Assembly (NCBI GenBank): GCA_052387905.1
Contig: JBQTIR010000020.1
Location: 89,623 to 153,622 of the forward strand
From: JBQTII01 sp052387905
Lineage (GTDB): Bacteria > Actinomycetota > Actinomycetes > Sporichthyales > Sporichthyaceae
Length of the DNA stretch: 64,000 bases
Direction: 5' to 3'
Made by a program: the position numbers and the translations under genes. Under the pieces are notes generated by a model, which made no database searches, had not been told where the DNA came from, and saw only the letters and a list, made by a program, of their open reading frames with translations. Below, in pieces: positions 50,695-59,649 of the stretch. Positions within the stretch are counted from its first letter, which is position 1. Each line of letters begins with the position of its first letter.

Positions 50695-51894
50695 ATGAGC
50701 TTCCGGACGACCGCCCAGCCCCGCCGGCTGGCAGCCGCCCTAGCTGCCACCGCCCTTGTCACCGGCGTCAGCGCCTGCGGCGCCGACAACGAGAGTGCCA
50801 GCGGCAACTCCTCCCTCGAAGCCCGCGTCGCCGCTCTGGAGAGCCGCCTCGCCGGCCAGGGAGCAGCGGCTCCGGCGGTCACGACCGCGCCGGCCGTTGT
50901 CACCAGCCCGGCGTTGGATCTCGCCGGCACGATCTCCGGCGCCGGCGCAAGCTCGCAGGCCGCCGCGATGGAGGCCTGGATCGCCGGCTTCACCGCCAAG
51001 TACCCCGACGTCACCGTGAACTACGACCCCCAGGGCTCCGGGGCCGGGCGCGAGCAGTTCTCCGCCGGTGCCGTGCCGTTCGCCGGCAGCGACGCCGCCC
51101 TGGACGCCGAGGAGCTAGCCGCGGCCAAGGCAGCGTGCGTCGACGTCGTCCAGGTCCCGCTCTACGTCTCCCCGATCGCCATCGCCTTCAACCTCGACGG
51201 CATCGAGAGCCTCCAGCTCAAGGCCGACACGATCGCCAAGATCTTCGACCAGAAGATCACCTCGTGGAACGACCCGGCGATCGCGGCTGACAACTCCGGT
51301 GTGACGCTGCCCGACCTCGACATCACCGTGGTGAACCGCTCCGACGAATCCGGGACGACGGAGAATTTCGTCGAGTACCTCAAGGCCGCCGCTCCCCAGT
51401 CCTGGCCGCACGAGGTCAGCGGCGATTGGCCGATCGCCGGCGGCGAGGCCGCCCAGGGCACCTCCGGCGTGGTCGGCGCGATGAGCGGCGGCAACGGGAC
51501 GATCGGCTACGCCGACGCCAGCCAGGTCGACGACCTCGGCGTGGTGAAGGTCGGCGTCGGCACCAGCTTCGTGGGGCCGTCCCCGGACGCAGCCGCCTCG
51601 ATCCTCGGCGCGTCCGAACGCATCGCCGGCCAGAGCGCCACGAGCTTCGCCTACGAACTGGACCGGGCCACCGACACCGCGGGCACCTACCCGGTCGTGC
51701 TGGTCTCCTACAGCCTGGCGTGCACGCAGTACGACTCGCAGGAGCAGGTCGACCTGGTCAAGGCGTTCCTCGGCTACATCGCGAGCGACGAGGGCCAGAA
51801 GGTGGCCCAGACGGCTGCCGGCTCCGCGCCGCTGTCGGCGACCCAGCGTGATGAGTTCCTGGCCGCGATCAACGCGATCACGGTGAAGTCCTGA
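50695..51894 (+). CDS. pstS: phosphate ABC transporter substrate-binding lipoprotein PstS
   Basis: 399 residues. Signal peptide with lipobox VSAC, then a short coiled-coil-like linker (SSLEARVAALESRLAGQ) and the PBP domain: ISGAGASSQAAAMEAWIAGF, QGSGAGREQFSAG, NRSDESGTTENFVEYL. It captures phosphate outside the membrane. First gene of pst; a strong hairpin follows it. Confidence 0.95.
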   Translation: MSFRTTAQPRRLAAALAATALVTGVSACGADNESASGNSSLEARVAALESRLAGQGAAAPAVTTAPAVVTSPALDLAGTISGAGASSQAAAMEAWIAGFTAKYPDVTVNYDPQGSGAGREQFSAGAVPFAGSDAALDAEELAAAKAACVDVVQVPLYVSPIAIAFNLDGIESLQLKADTIAKIFDQKITSWNDPAIAADNSGVTLPDLDITVVNRSDESGTTENFVEYLKAAAPQSWPHEVSGDWPIAGGEAAQGTSGVVGAMSGGNGTIGYADASQVDDLGVVKVGVGTSFVGPSPDAAASILGASERIAGQSATSFAYELDRATDTAGTYPVVLVSYSLACTQYDSQEQVDLVKAFLGYIASDEGQKVAQTAAGSAPLSATQRDEFLAAINAITVKS

Positions 51895-51910
51895 GCAAGC
51901 GCGGTCACGC

Positions 51911-51947
51911 CCGCCGGGGCGCAGGGCGCGGCCCGGCGCCCCGGCGG
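51911..51947 (+). promoter_or_regulatory. strong hairpin between pstS and pstC
   Basis: CCGCCGGGGCGC (51911-51922) pairs perfectly with GCGCCCCGGCGG (51936-51947) around a 13-nt loop. It is placed to stabilise the pstS message or attenuate transcription so that pstS is expressed above pstCAB, a known pattern for binding-protein genes. No T-run. Confidence 0.6.
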
Positions 51948-51976
51948 CACATCTGTGACCAGGCGGAAATCGTGGG

Positions 51977-52960
51977 GTGGCGACGGTGAGCATCGACCTC
52001 GATAAGGCGCCGGGGTCCGCCCCGGTGCCGGCTGTTCCCGTCGCACCCAAGGCCCGCCAGCGCGTCGGCGACCGGGTCTTCGCCGGCGTGGCCACCGGAG
52101 CCGGCATCGCGATCCTGGCCGTGCTGGCCGGCGTCACCCTGTTCCTGATCATCGAGGCCTGGCCCGCGATCACCGCGGACTCCGAGGACCTGCCCGGCGG
52201 CAAGAACCTGATCGAGTTCGTCGCGCCGCTGGCCTTCGGCACCCTGCTCGGCGCCGCCATTGCGCTGACCATCGCCGCACCGCTCGCGATCGCCATCGCG
52301 CTCTACATCACGCACTACGCCCCTCGCCGCCTCGCCGGGTTCCTCGGCCTGACGATCGACCTGCTGGCCGCGATCCCCAGCATCATCTACGGCCTGTGGG
52401 GCGCGTTCGTGCTCGCACCGAAGAGCGTCGGACCGACCCGCTGGCTGGAGGAGAACCTCGGCTTCATCCCGTTCTTCGCCGGGCCGGTGTCCGCGACGGG
52501 GCGCACGATGCTGGTCGTGGGCATCGTGCTGGCGGTGATGATCCTGCCGATCATCACCGCGATCTCCCGCGAGGTCTTCAAGCAGTCCCCGCAGCTGCAC
52601 CAGGAGGCCGCTCTCGCGCTCGGCGCCACGCGCTGGGAAATGCTCAGGATGACGGTGCTGCCGTTCGGGCGCTCCGGGATCATCAGCGGCGCCATGCTCG
52701 GCCTGGGCCGGGCCCTTGGCGAGACCATGGCGGTGGCGATCATCCTGTCGGTCTCCGGCGCGGTCACCTTCAACCTGGTCAGCAGCGGCAACCCCTCCAC
52801 CATCGCGGCCAACATCGCGCTGGACTTCCCGGAGTCCAGCGGCGTGAAGGTCAACGCCCTGGTCGCCTCCGGCCTGGTGCTCTTCGCCATGACCCTGGTG
52901 GTCAACATGATCGCCCGCTCGATCGTCAACCGCCGTCGCGAGTTCTCGGGAGCGAACTAA
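51977..52960 (+). CDS. pstC: phosphate ABC transporter permease PstC
   Basis: 327 residues from a GTG at 51977. Six transmembrane segments; FGTLLGAAIALTIAAPLAIA, DLLAAIPSIIYGLWG and the EAA-like loop EAALALGATRWEMLRMTVLP that contacts PstB. Inner-membrane half of the phosphate channel with PstA. Repeats separate it from pstA. Confidence 0.95.
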   Translation: MATVSIDLDKAPGSAPVPAVPVAPKARQRVGDRVFAGVATGAGIAILAVLAGVTLFLIIEAWPAITADSEDLPGGKNLIEFVAPLAFGTLLGAAIALTIAAPLAIAIALYITHYAPRRLAGFLGLTIDLLAAIPSIIYGLWGAFVLAPKSVGPTRWLEENLGFIPFFAGPVSATGRTMLVVGIVLAVMILPIITAISREVFKQSPQLHQEAALALGATRWEMLRMTVLPFGRSGIISGAMLGLGRALGETMAVAIILSVSGAVTFNLVSSGNPSTIAANIALDFPESSGVKVNALVASGLVLFAMTLVVNMIARSIVNRRREFSGAN

Positions 52961-53064
52961 TGAGCGAGCGCAGCGAGGTCATCCCATGAGCGAGCGCAGC
53001 GAGCTCACCAACAAGGACAGTGCACTGTCGCTCATTGGTTGGCCGAGCCCTAGCGAGGTCATCC
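52960..53064. repeat. MSERSE-type tandem repeats and palindrome between pstC and pstA
   Basis: ATGAGCGAGCGCAGCGAG occurs at 52960-52977 and again at 52986-53003 (26-bp period), with GTCATCC between and again at 53057-53063 just before the pstA ATG. A perfect 14-bp palindrome GACAGTGCACTGTC lies at 53016-53029. The repeats could be read as a tiny peptide beginning MSERSE, but look like non-coding repeats; similar GAGCG(A/C)AGCGAGG text is at 15207. Confidence 0.7.
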
Positions 53065-53065
53065 A

Positions 53066-54319
53066 ATGAGCGCCTCCTACTGGGGTCCCACTCCGCCGCC
53101 GGACGGCACGGAGCACGACGCCGACCTCGCCAACGCGGACCTGCTGGGGCTGGACCTCGAGGTCGAGCGACACCTGGCCGCGACCGTCCTCGCCCAGGTC
53201 GTCCCACCGGCGCCGCTGGCCCCGCCGGTGACGCACGCGGCGACCCTGGTGGCGTCGGGGGACGATCGCACGGCTCGCCCGGAATCGGTGTCGAGCTCGA
53301 TCGTGCGCGAGCGCCTGCCCCGGTGGGCGAGCTGGGGAGTACCCGCCGGCTTCACCGCCGGCGGAGCCGCAGCGCTGCCTTCGGGGATCTCCCTGGTGGC
53401 GGTGGTGCCCGCGGTGATGCTCGCCTCCTGCGCGTTCCTCTACGCGTGGTCGCGCCAGGTCGAGGGGCCGCGTTTCGCCAAGGACCGTCTCGTCACCGCG
53501 GTGGTGACCTCGGCCTTCCTGCTCGCGCTGCTGCCGCTGGTCTCGGTGATGTACACCGTCGTCGGGGAGGGCGCGCAGCGCTTCGACGCCGACTTCTTCA
53601 ACAACTCCATGCGGGGCGTCGTCGGCGTCGGCGGCGGCGGACTGCACGCGCTCTGGGGAACGTTGATCATCACCGCGCTCGCCGCACTCATCTCCATTCC
53701 GATCGGCCTGCTCAGCGCGGTCTACCTCGTCGAGTACGGCAAGAACGGCCGGCTGGCCCGCACGCTGACCTTCTTCGTCGACGTGATGACCGGGATCCCC
53801 TCGATCGTGGCGGGGCTGTTCGCCTACTCCCTCTTCGTGATCTTCTACGGCCCCGGTGTGCGCCTGGGCATCGTCGGCGCGGTCGCCCTGAGCGTGCTGA
53901 TGATCCCGGTGGTCGTGCGGACCACCGAGGAGATGCTCAAGATCGTGCCGAACGAGCTGCGTGAAGCCTCCCTGGCCCTGGGCGTGCCGACCTGGCGGAC
54001 CATCGTCAAGGTCGTGATCCCGACGGCGTTCGGCGGCATCATCGCCGGCATCACGCTCGCGATCGCGCGCGTGATCGGCGAGACCGCGCCGCTGCTCATC
54101 GCGGTCGGCATCACCACCGGCATGAACATGAACCCCTTCGACGGCCGGATGGCCACGCTGCCGGTGTTCAGCTACACCCAGTACGCCAACCCCGGCGTTC
54201 CGCGCGATCCCTACATCGACCGGGCGTGGACCGCCGCGCTCACGCTGATCCTGATCGTGATGGCGCTGAACCTGCTCGGCCGCCTGCTGGCCCGGCTGTT
54301 CGCCCCCAAAACCTCCTGA
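53066..54319 (+). CDS. pstA: phosphate ABC transporter permease PstA
   Basis: 417 residues. The permease core begins near residue 125 (KDRLVTAVVTSAFLLALLPL) and includes VDVMTGIPSIVAGLFAYSLF and the coupling loop REASLALGVPTWRTIVKVVI. Before it is an unusual hydrophilic extension (1-85) followed by two extra hydrophobic segments (AGFTAGGAAALPSGISLVAV and AVMLASCAFLYAW). PstA is usually 280-300 residues. Partner of PstC; function of the extension unknown. Confidence 0.93.
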   Translation: MSASYWGPTPPPDGTEHDADLANADLLGLDLEVERHLAATVLAQVVPPAPLAPPVTHAATLVASGDDRTARPESVSSSIVRERLPRWASWGVPAGFTAGGAAALPSGISLVAVVPAVMLASCAFLYAWSRQVEGPRFAKDRLVTAVVTSAFLLALLPLVSVMYTVVGEGAQRFDADFFNNSMRGVVGVGGGGLHALWGTLIITALAALISIPIGLLSAVYLVEYGKNGRLARTLTFFVDVMTGIPSIVAGLFAYSLFVIFYGPGVRLGIVGAVALSVLMIPVVVRTTEEMLKIVPNELREASLALGVPTWRTIVKVVIPTAFGGIIAGITLAIARVIGETAPLLIAVGITTGMNMNPFDGRMATLPVFSYTQYANPGVPRDPYIDRAWTAALTLILIVMALNLLGRLLARLFAPKTS

Positions 54320-54342
54320 CGACGACCGGACCCGAGGACACC

Positions 54343-55122
54343 ATGGCCAAGCGCATCGACGTCACCGACCTGAACATCTACTACAAGGATTTCCTGGCCG
54401 TTCAGGACATCACCATGACCATCGAGTCCCGCTCGGTGACCGCGTTCATCGGGCCGTCCGGCTGCGGGAAATCCACCTTCCTGCGCTCCCTGAACCGCAT
54501 GCACGAGGTGATCCCCGGCGCCCGGGTCGCGGGCAAGGTCGTCATCGACGGCCAGGACCTCTACGCCCCCGAGGTCGACCCGGTGGGCGTGCGCCGCCAG
54601 GTGGGCATGGTGTTCCAGAAGCCCAACCCGTTCCCGACGATGTCGATCTACGAGAACGTCGCCGCCGGGCTGCGGCTCAACGGCAACCGGCTACGCAAGC
54701 CGGAACTCGACGAGTTGGTCGAACGCTCCCTGCGGGGCGCGAACCTGTGGACCGAGGTCAAGGACCGCCTCGCCAAGCCCGGCTCGAGCCTGTCCGGCGG
54801 CCAACAGCAGCGGCTGTGCATCGCCCGCGCGATCGCCATCGCGCCGGCCGTCCTGCTGATGGACGAGCCCTGCTCGGCGCTGGACCCGATCTCCACGCTG
54901 GCAATCGAAGAGCTGATCTCCGAGCTCAAGACCGAGTACACGATCGTGATCGTCACCCACAACATGCAGCAGGCCGCGCGGGTGTCCGACCGCTGCGCGT
55001 TCTTCAACATTGCCGGTACCGGGCAGCCCGGGCGCTTGATCGAGATGGGCCCGACCTCGAAGATCTTCTCCACCCCGACGGTAAAGGCGACCGAGGATTA
55101 CATCTCCGGCCGCTTCGGCTGA
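54343..55122 (+). CDS. pstB: phosphate ABC transporter ATP-binding protein PstB
   Basis: 259 residues from the ATG at 54343. Walker A GPSGCGKST, Q-loop VFQKPNPFP, signature LSGGQQQRLCIARAIA, Walker B VLLMDEPCSALD, H-loop VTHNMQQAARVSDR. Drives phosphate import through PstCA and, with PhoU, signals phosphate state to SenX3. Ends 1 bp from the convergent PiT gene. Confidence 0.97.
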   Translation: MAKRIDVTDLNIYYKDFLAVQDITMTIESRSVTAFIGPSGCGKSTFLRSLNRMHEVIPGARVAGKVVIDGQDLYAPEVDPVGVRRQVGMVFQKPNPFPTMSIYENVAAGLRLNGNRLRKPELDELVERSLRGANLWTEVKDRLAKPGSSLSGGQQQRLCIARAIAIAPAVLLMDEPCSALDPISTLAIEELISELKTEYTIVIVTHNMQQAARVSDRCAFFNIAGTGQPGRLIEMGPTSKIFSTPTVKATEDYISGRFG

Positions 55123-55123
55123 A

Positions 55124-56122
55124 TCAGCCCAGGAACGGGTTGAGTCCGAAATACGCCAGGGCGGCGACCGTCGCCGCCGCGGGCATGGTCAGCACCCAAG
55201 CCATCAGGATGTTTCCGACGACGCTCCAGCGCACTGCGGTACGGCGCTTGGTGGCGCCGACTCCGAGCACCGCCGAGGTGATGGTCTGGGTGGTGGAGAT
55301 GGGCGCGGAGAACGCGAACGCCGTCGTGTAGAGCACCCCCGCCGCCACGGACTCGGCCGCGAAACCGCGGGGCGGGTCCAGGTCGATGATGCGCCGCCCG
55401 AGCGTGCGCATGATCCGCCAACCACCGGCGTAGGTCCCGGCGGAGATCGCGGCCGCCGCCGCGACGATCACCCAGATCGGGATGTTGTCGTCGGGTCCGA
55501 CGTAGTCCGCAGTCAGCAGGGCCAGGAAGATGACGCCCATCGTCTTCTGCGCATCCTGCAGTCCGTGACCCAGCGCCATGGCCGAGGCCGAGACGGTCTG
55601 TGCGAGGCGGAAATTGCGATTCAGCGTGCCGGGCTTTCCCCGCCGGCACAGCCACAGAATGATGATCATCAGCAGCCCGGCCAGGGCGAATCCCACGAAC
55701 GGCGACACGATCATCGGGATGATGACCTTGTCGACGATGCCCTGCCATTTCACGGTGACCCCGGCCGCCAGCGCGGCGCCCACCAGACCGCCGATCAGCG
55801 CGTGCGAGGAGGACGAGGGCAGACCGAACCACCAGGTGGTCAGGTTCCAGGTGATGGCGCCGAGCAGTCCGGCGAGGACGACCACCAAGCCGCTCTCGCC
55901 CACCGGGGTCTCGATGATCCCCTTGCCGACGGTCGAGGCGACCTTGGTCCCCAGGAACGCTCCGACGAAGTTCATTACCGCCGCCATCAGCAGCGCGACC
56001 CGCGGCGTCAGGGCCCGCGTGGACACCGACGTCGCGATCGCGTTGGCGGCGTCGTGGAAGCCGTTGGTGTAGTCGAAGCCCAGGGCGACGACGATCACCA
56101 GAATGACGAGCGCAAGCTCCAT
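55124..56122 (-). CDS. inorganic phosphate transporter, PiT family
   Basis: 332 residues with about ten hydrophobic segments and the PiT signatures GFDYTNGFHDAANAIATSVS and FGLPSSSSHALIGGLVGAAL in the first half and AFAFSAPISTTQTITSAVLG in the second. Low-affinity, proton- or metal-phosphate-coupled uptake, complementing Pst. It lies 36 bp after the DUF47 gene on the same strand; DUF47-PiT pairs are a common operon. Confidence 0.94.
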   Translation of the reverse strand: MELALVILVIVVALGFDYTNGFHDAANAIATSVSTRALTPRVALLMAAVMNFVGAFLGTKVASTVGKGIIETPVGESGLVVVLAGLLGAITWNLTTWWFGLPSSSSHALIGGLVGAALAAGVTVKWQGIVDKVIIPMIVSPFVGFALAGLLMIIILWLCRRGKPGTLNRNFRLAQTVSASAMALGHGLQDAQKTMGVIFLALLTADYVGPDDNIPIWVIVAAAAAISAGTYAGGWRIMRTLGRRIIDLDPPRGFAAESVAAGVLYTTAFAFSAPISTTQTITSAVLGVGATKRRTAVRWSVVGNILMAWVLTMPAAATVAALAYFGLNPFLG

Positions 56123-56158
56123 CTAGCAGCCCCCACCGGGGCAGATGCGAGGCATTGC

Positions 56159-56779
56159 TCAGCTTTCCTTTACCGCGATGCTCTCGACGGTGTTCGCCAC
56201 GTTTTCGAAGGCGTCGGCGGCAGCCTCCAGCTGGTCGACGACCTCCTTGAGCTTCATGACCGTCAGGGCGTCGTACTCGCCGCTGTAGAGCTTGGCCAAC
56301 AGGCGCCGGTAGACCGCGTCACCGGCGTTCTCCAACCGGTTGATCTCGATCCAGTACTCCGCCATGTTCTTCATCGCCTTGAGGCGCGGCATCGCGGCCG
56401 CGGTGATCTCGGCGGCCCGCTCGAGGACCTCGACCTGGTCGGCCAAACCCGCGGGCAGTTCGGAGATGTTGTAGAGCACCACCAGGTCGACCGCGGCTTC
56501 GATGGCGTCCATGACGTCATCGAGGGAGGAGGCCAGGCGGTAGATGTCCTCACGGTCGAACGGGGTGATGAAGGAGGAGTTGACCTCCTTCATGATCCCG
56601 TGCGTGATTTCGTCACTGGCGTGCTCGGCGGCCTTCATCCGCTCGTTGATCTCCGCCCGCTCCGCCGGCGTCGAGCCCAACAGTTCGGTGAGGATCTTGA
56701 CGCCCACGACGAGGTTCGCAGCCGAGGCCTCGAACATCGCGTAGAACGAGGACTGCCGGGGGGTGAAACGCAGCGCCAC
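56159..56779 (-). CDS. DUF47 PhoU-like protein (PiT accessory)
   Basis: 206 residues of helices: YAMFEASAANLVVGVKILTE, EHASDEITHGIMKEVNSSFI, TPFDREDIYRLASSLDDVMD. DUF47 proteins are distant PhoU relatives and associate with PiT transporters, probably regulating them. First gene of the DUF47-pit unit, translated from a GTG. Confidence 0.92.
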   Translation of the reverse strand: MALRFTPRQSSFYAMFEASAANLVVGVKILTELLGSTPAERAEINERMKAAEHASDEITHGIMKEVNSSFITPFDREDIYRLASSLDDVMDAIEAAVDLVVLYNISELPAGLADQVEVLERAAEITAAAMPRLKAMKNMAEYWIEINRLENAGDAVYRRLLAKLYSGEYDALTVMKLKEVVDQLEAAADAFENVANTVESIAVKES

Positions 56780-56955
56780 GACGACTCCGGTCCGGAATGG
56801 GAAGGACTCCGGGGGAGCATGCTACGCACCGCCGGTGACGCTCCGATCGGCGGCGCAGAACTTCCCGGCGGAGGGGAAGCGCGATATACCTGCGTCGACT
56901 ACTTCTGCATCGGGCACACCCGTCCGACACCGCCGCAGACTCAGCTGGGGGAACG

Positions 56956-57303
56956 TTGACCGTCATGGAGCTCGTGCCGACCGGGGCCGACCTGGACTCA
57001 CCGGTGCTCCCGGAGCAGCAGGCCCACGGCTACACCGCGGACAAGGACGCCTACTACCGCCGGCTGCGCCGAATCGAGGGACAGGTCCGGGGGCTGCAGC
57101 GCATGGTCTCCGAGGACGCCTACTGCATCGACGTGCTCACCCAGATCTCCGCGGTCACCAAGGCTCTGCAGTCCGTGGCCCTGGGTTTGGTGGAGGAACA
57201 CCTCGGGCACTGCGTGGCCAACGCCGTGGCCGATGGCGAGGCCGCGCACGGCGCCAAGGTGAAGGAAGCCGCCGAGGCGATCGCCCGCCTGGTCCGTTCC
57301 TGA
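56956..57303 (+). CDS. CsoR-like metal-sensing repressor (DUF156)
   Basis: 115 residues from a TTG at 56956 (ATG at 56965 possible). YYRRLRRIEGQVRGLQRMV is the family core, with Cys in DAYCIDVLTQ and the His/Cys pair in EEHLGHCVANA, the C-H-C set of copper-sensing CsoR. No copper exporter lies beside it, and the neighbouring flavohaemoglobin is convergent. Target could be elsewhere. Confidence 0.9.
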   Translation: MTVMELVPTGADLDSPVLPEQQAHGYTADKDAYYRRLRRIEGQVRGLQRMVSEDAYCIDVLTQISAVTKALQSVALGLVEEHLGHCVANAVADGEAAHGAKVKEAAEAIARLVRS

Positions 57304-57333
57304 GGCTGGCCGGTATCTGAGGAACGGCGCTCG

Positions 57334-58455
57334 CTACGGGCGGACGACGTCGCCGAAGGTGTCGAACTTGATCCGCGACATCGACACGTCGGCGCGCAGG
57401 AGGATGTCGATGGTGCCGCGCACCATCTCCGGGGACCCGGCGATGTAGATGTCGTGGTCCTTCCACTGCCCGTAACGCATCGCCACGTCGGCGATCTGGC
57501 CCTGCTCACCCTTGTACCGGTCATCCTCGGAAATTGCCGGGACCACGGTGAGCCACGAGTGCTGGCGTGACATCGCCTGAAGAGCCGTCAGATCATAGAG
57601 GTCCTCGGGCTTGCGGCCACCGAAGAACAGGTTGACGCGGCGGTACCAGTTCCACCGCGCCATGTCCTCCATGATCGCCTTCATCGGTGCCAGGCCGGTG
57701 CCGCCGGCGATGCACACGACATCGCGGGTAGAGGTCCGGTCCGCGACCATCGTGCCGGTGGCGTGCCCCAGGCGCACCACGTCGCCGAGGCGTGCCTTGT
57801 TCACCAGGGCACCGGAGACCCAGCCAGCGTCGACCGCCCGGACGTGCAGCTCGATCAGGTTGTCCTTGCGGGGTGCGTTCGCCATCGAGAACGAGCGCCA
57901 CACCCGGGGCCACCACGGGGTCTCGACCGAGACGTACTGCCCGGCCTCGTAGGGGTAGGGCTGGTCCGGGCGCAGCCACAGCACGGCGAGGTCACGGGCG
58001 CGCTGCTCGTGCGCGACGACCTCGGCCAGCCACCAGTCCGGGGTGTCGAGCGCGGCGCGACGGGAGGCCTCGATCATCGTGGAGGCGGCGACGCTGTAGG
58101 CGGCGACCCAGGCGGCCTCGACCTCCGGGGTCCACGCCTCCCCCGCGTACTTCTTCAGCGCGGCGACCAGGGCACGCCCGACGGCCTCGTAGTGGGCCGG
58201 CTTCGCGCCGAACTTGCGGTGATCGCGGCCGAGCTGCTCCAGGAAGTTCGCCAGGAACTCCGGGCGGTCGATCCCCTGCACGATCCGCACGATGGCGCCC
58301 AGCAGGCGGTCACGCTGCAGGTCCATCGCGGGTGGGAACATCTCCCGGACGCTGGGATTCTCCACGAATAGCGTGGCATAGAAGTACCCCGCCACCTTGT
58401 CGGCTACGGGCTCGACAACGGTGAAGCTTTCCTTGATCAGGCGGGGATCCAGCAC
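57334..58455 (-). CDS. flavohaemoglobin-type globin-reductase fusion
   Basis: 373 residues. Globin domain ~1-135 with proximal-His region DHRKFGAKPAHYEAVGRALV; FAD domain with RSFSMANAP after YEAGQYVSVETPWWPRVW; NAD(P) domain with CIAGGTGLAPMKAIMEDMA and AGSPEMVRGTIDILL. Classical flavohaemoglobins turn NO into nitrate; shorter actinobacterial type II forms have altered reductase sites. Distal globin residues look atypical, so NO dioxygenase activity should not be assumed. Confidence 0.88.
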   Translation of the reverse strand: MLDPRLIKESFTVVEPVADKVAGYFYATLFVENPSVREMFPPAMDLQRDRLLGAIVRIVQGIDRPEFLANFLEQLGRDHRKFGAKPAHYEAVGRALVAALKKYAGEAWTPEVEAAWVAAYSVAASTMIEASRRAALDTPDWWLAEVVAHEQRARDLAVLWLRPDQPYPYEAGQYVSVETPWWPRVWRSFSMANAPRKDNLIELHVRAVDAGWVSGALVNKARLGDVVRLGHATGTMVADRTSTRDVVCIAGGTGLAPMKAIMEDMARWNWYRRVNLFFGGRKPEDLYDLTALQAMSRQHSWLTVVPAISEDDRYKGEQGQIADVAMRYGQWKDHDIYIAGSPEMVRGTIDILLRADVSMSRIKFDTFGDVVRP

Positions 58456-58538
58456 GGGTTACCAACTCGTCGGTGGGGGTTAACGATCTGCCGACGATAC
58501 TCTCCCCGACCCGGGGAGCGTCCGGGCTTTGCGCCGAA

Positions 58539-59474
58539 CTAGCCCTGTAGGGGTGAGGAACCCACGTCGGCGCTGTGACCGGTTCCTGTGGTGGTGTCCG
58601 CCCGCCGGGAGGCTCGTTCGATGCCGTCCAGCAGGATTCCCCACAGTTGTGGGGGCATGTCGTGGCCCATGCCCGGGACCAGGATCAGCTCGGCATCCGG
58701 GATCGCCCGGGCGGTCGCCAGGCCGCCTGAGACGTGGACCAGGGGGTCGGCGGTGCCGTGAATGACGACGGTGGGCACCTTGATCCCGGCGAGCTCGGCG
58801 GTGCGGTCCGGGGCGTGCAGGATCGCACCCAGTTGGCGCACGGTGCCTTCCGGGTTGAGCCCGCGGGCGAAGGTGGCCGCCGCGCGCAACCGCTGGCGTT
58901 CGGTGTTGTCGGCCAGATAGCGCGCCGACCCGATGCGGGAGAACCCGGCGAGGTTACGGGCGACGTACCCGGCCTCGTCGGTGGGAAGTCGACCGAGTTG
59001 GCGCACGACCACGCGCGGATGGGTCCAGCCCACCCGGCGGGCGCCCGTGCTGGACATGATCGAGGTCAACGAGCGCACCAGTTCCGGATGGCGCAGAGCC
59101 AGGATCTGCGCGATCATGCCGCCCATCGACACCCCGACGACGTCGACCCGGCCGAGCCCCAGATGAGCGAGCAGGCCGGCCGCGTCCGCGGCCATGTCCG
59201 CCAACGTGTAAGGCGGTTTCGGGGCCCGCCGCAGGTAGGACCGCACCACATTGACCCGCCCGTCCGCGGAGCCGGAGCGGCCGACGTCGCGGTTGTCGAA
59301 CCGGATCACCTGAAAGCCTCGGGCGACCAGGGCCGTGCAGAACTCGTCGTCCCACCAGGTCAGGGGTCCACCCAGGCCCATGATCAGCAGGACGGTGCGG
59401 TCGCCCTGCTCGCCCAGGACCTCGTAGCAGAGATCGATGCCGTTGATCTGGACCACTTGCTCGCCCCCGCCCAC
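58539..59474 (-). CDS. alpha/beta hydrolase
   Basis: 311 residues. Oxyanion region IMGLGGPLTWW, FDNRDVGRSG, nucleophile elbow GVSMGGMIAQ, acid in VIHGTADPLV and His in GMGHDMPPQLW. This pattern is shared by aclacinomycin methylesterase-like and similar actinobacterial hydrolases. Substrate unknown. Eighty-three bp upstream of the FHb gene on the same strand. Confidence 0.88.
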   Translation of the reverse strand: MGGGEQVVQINGIDLCYEVLGEQGDRTVLLIMGLGGPLTWWDDEFCTALVARGFQVIRFDNRDVGRSGSADGRVNVVRSYLRRAPKPPYTLADMAADAAGLLAHLGLGRVDVVGVSMGGMIAQILALRHPELVRSLTSIMSSTGARRVGWTHPRVVVRQLGRLPTDEAGYVARNLAGFSRIGSARYLADNTERQRLRAAATFARGLNPEGTVRQLGAILHAPDRTAELAGIKVPTVVIHGTADPLVHVSGGLATARAIPDAELILVPGMGHDMPPQLWGILLDGIERASRRADTTTGTGHSADVGSSPLQG

Positions 59475-59649
59475 GCTTCCCCCTTCCCTGCGGTGTGAGA
59501 CGTCCGAGCCGATGCAGGGCTGTCTCCCGAAAGAAACACGCTATTCGCAAACATGGATTACGTTTGCCCCAGTTCCCGCACCGCAGGGCGAATCATCACC
59601 AGTAAGGCACCGCCACCACTGCAGCACCTGATCGACCGGGGGCAACGCC

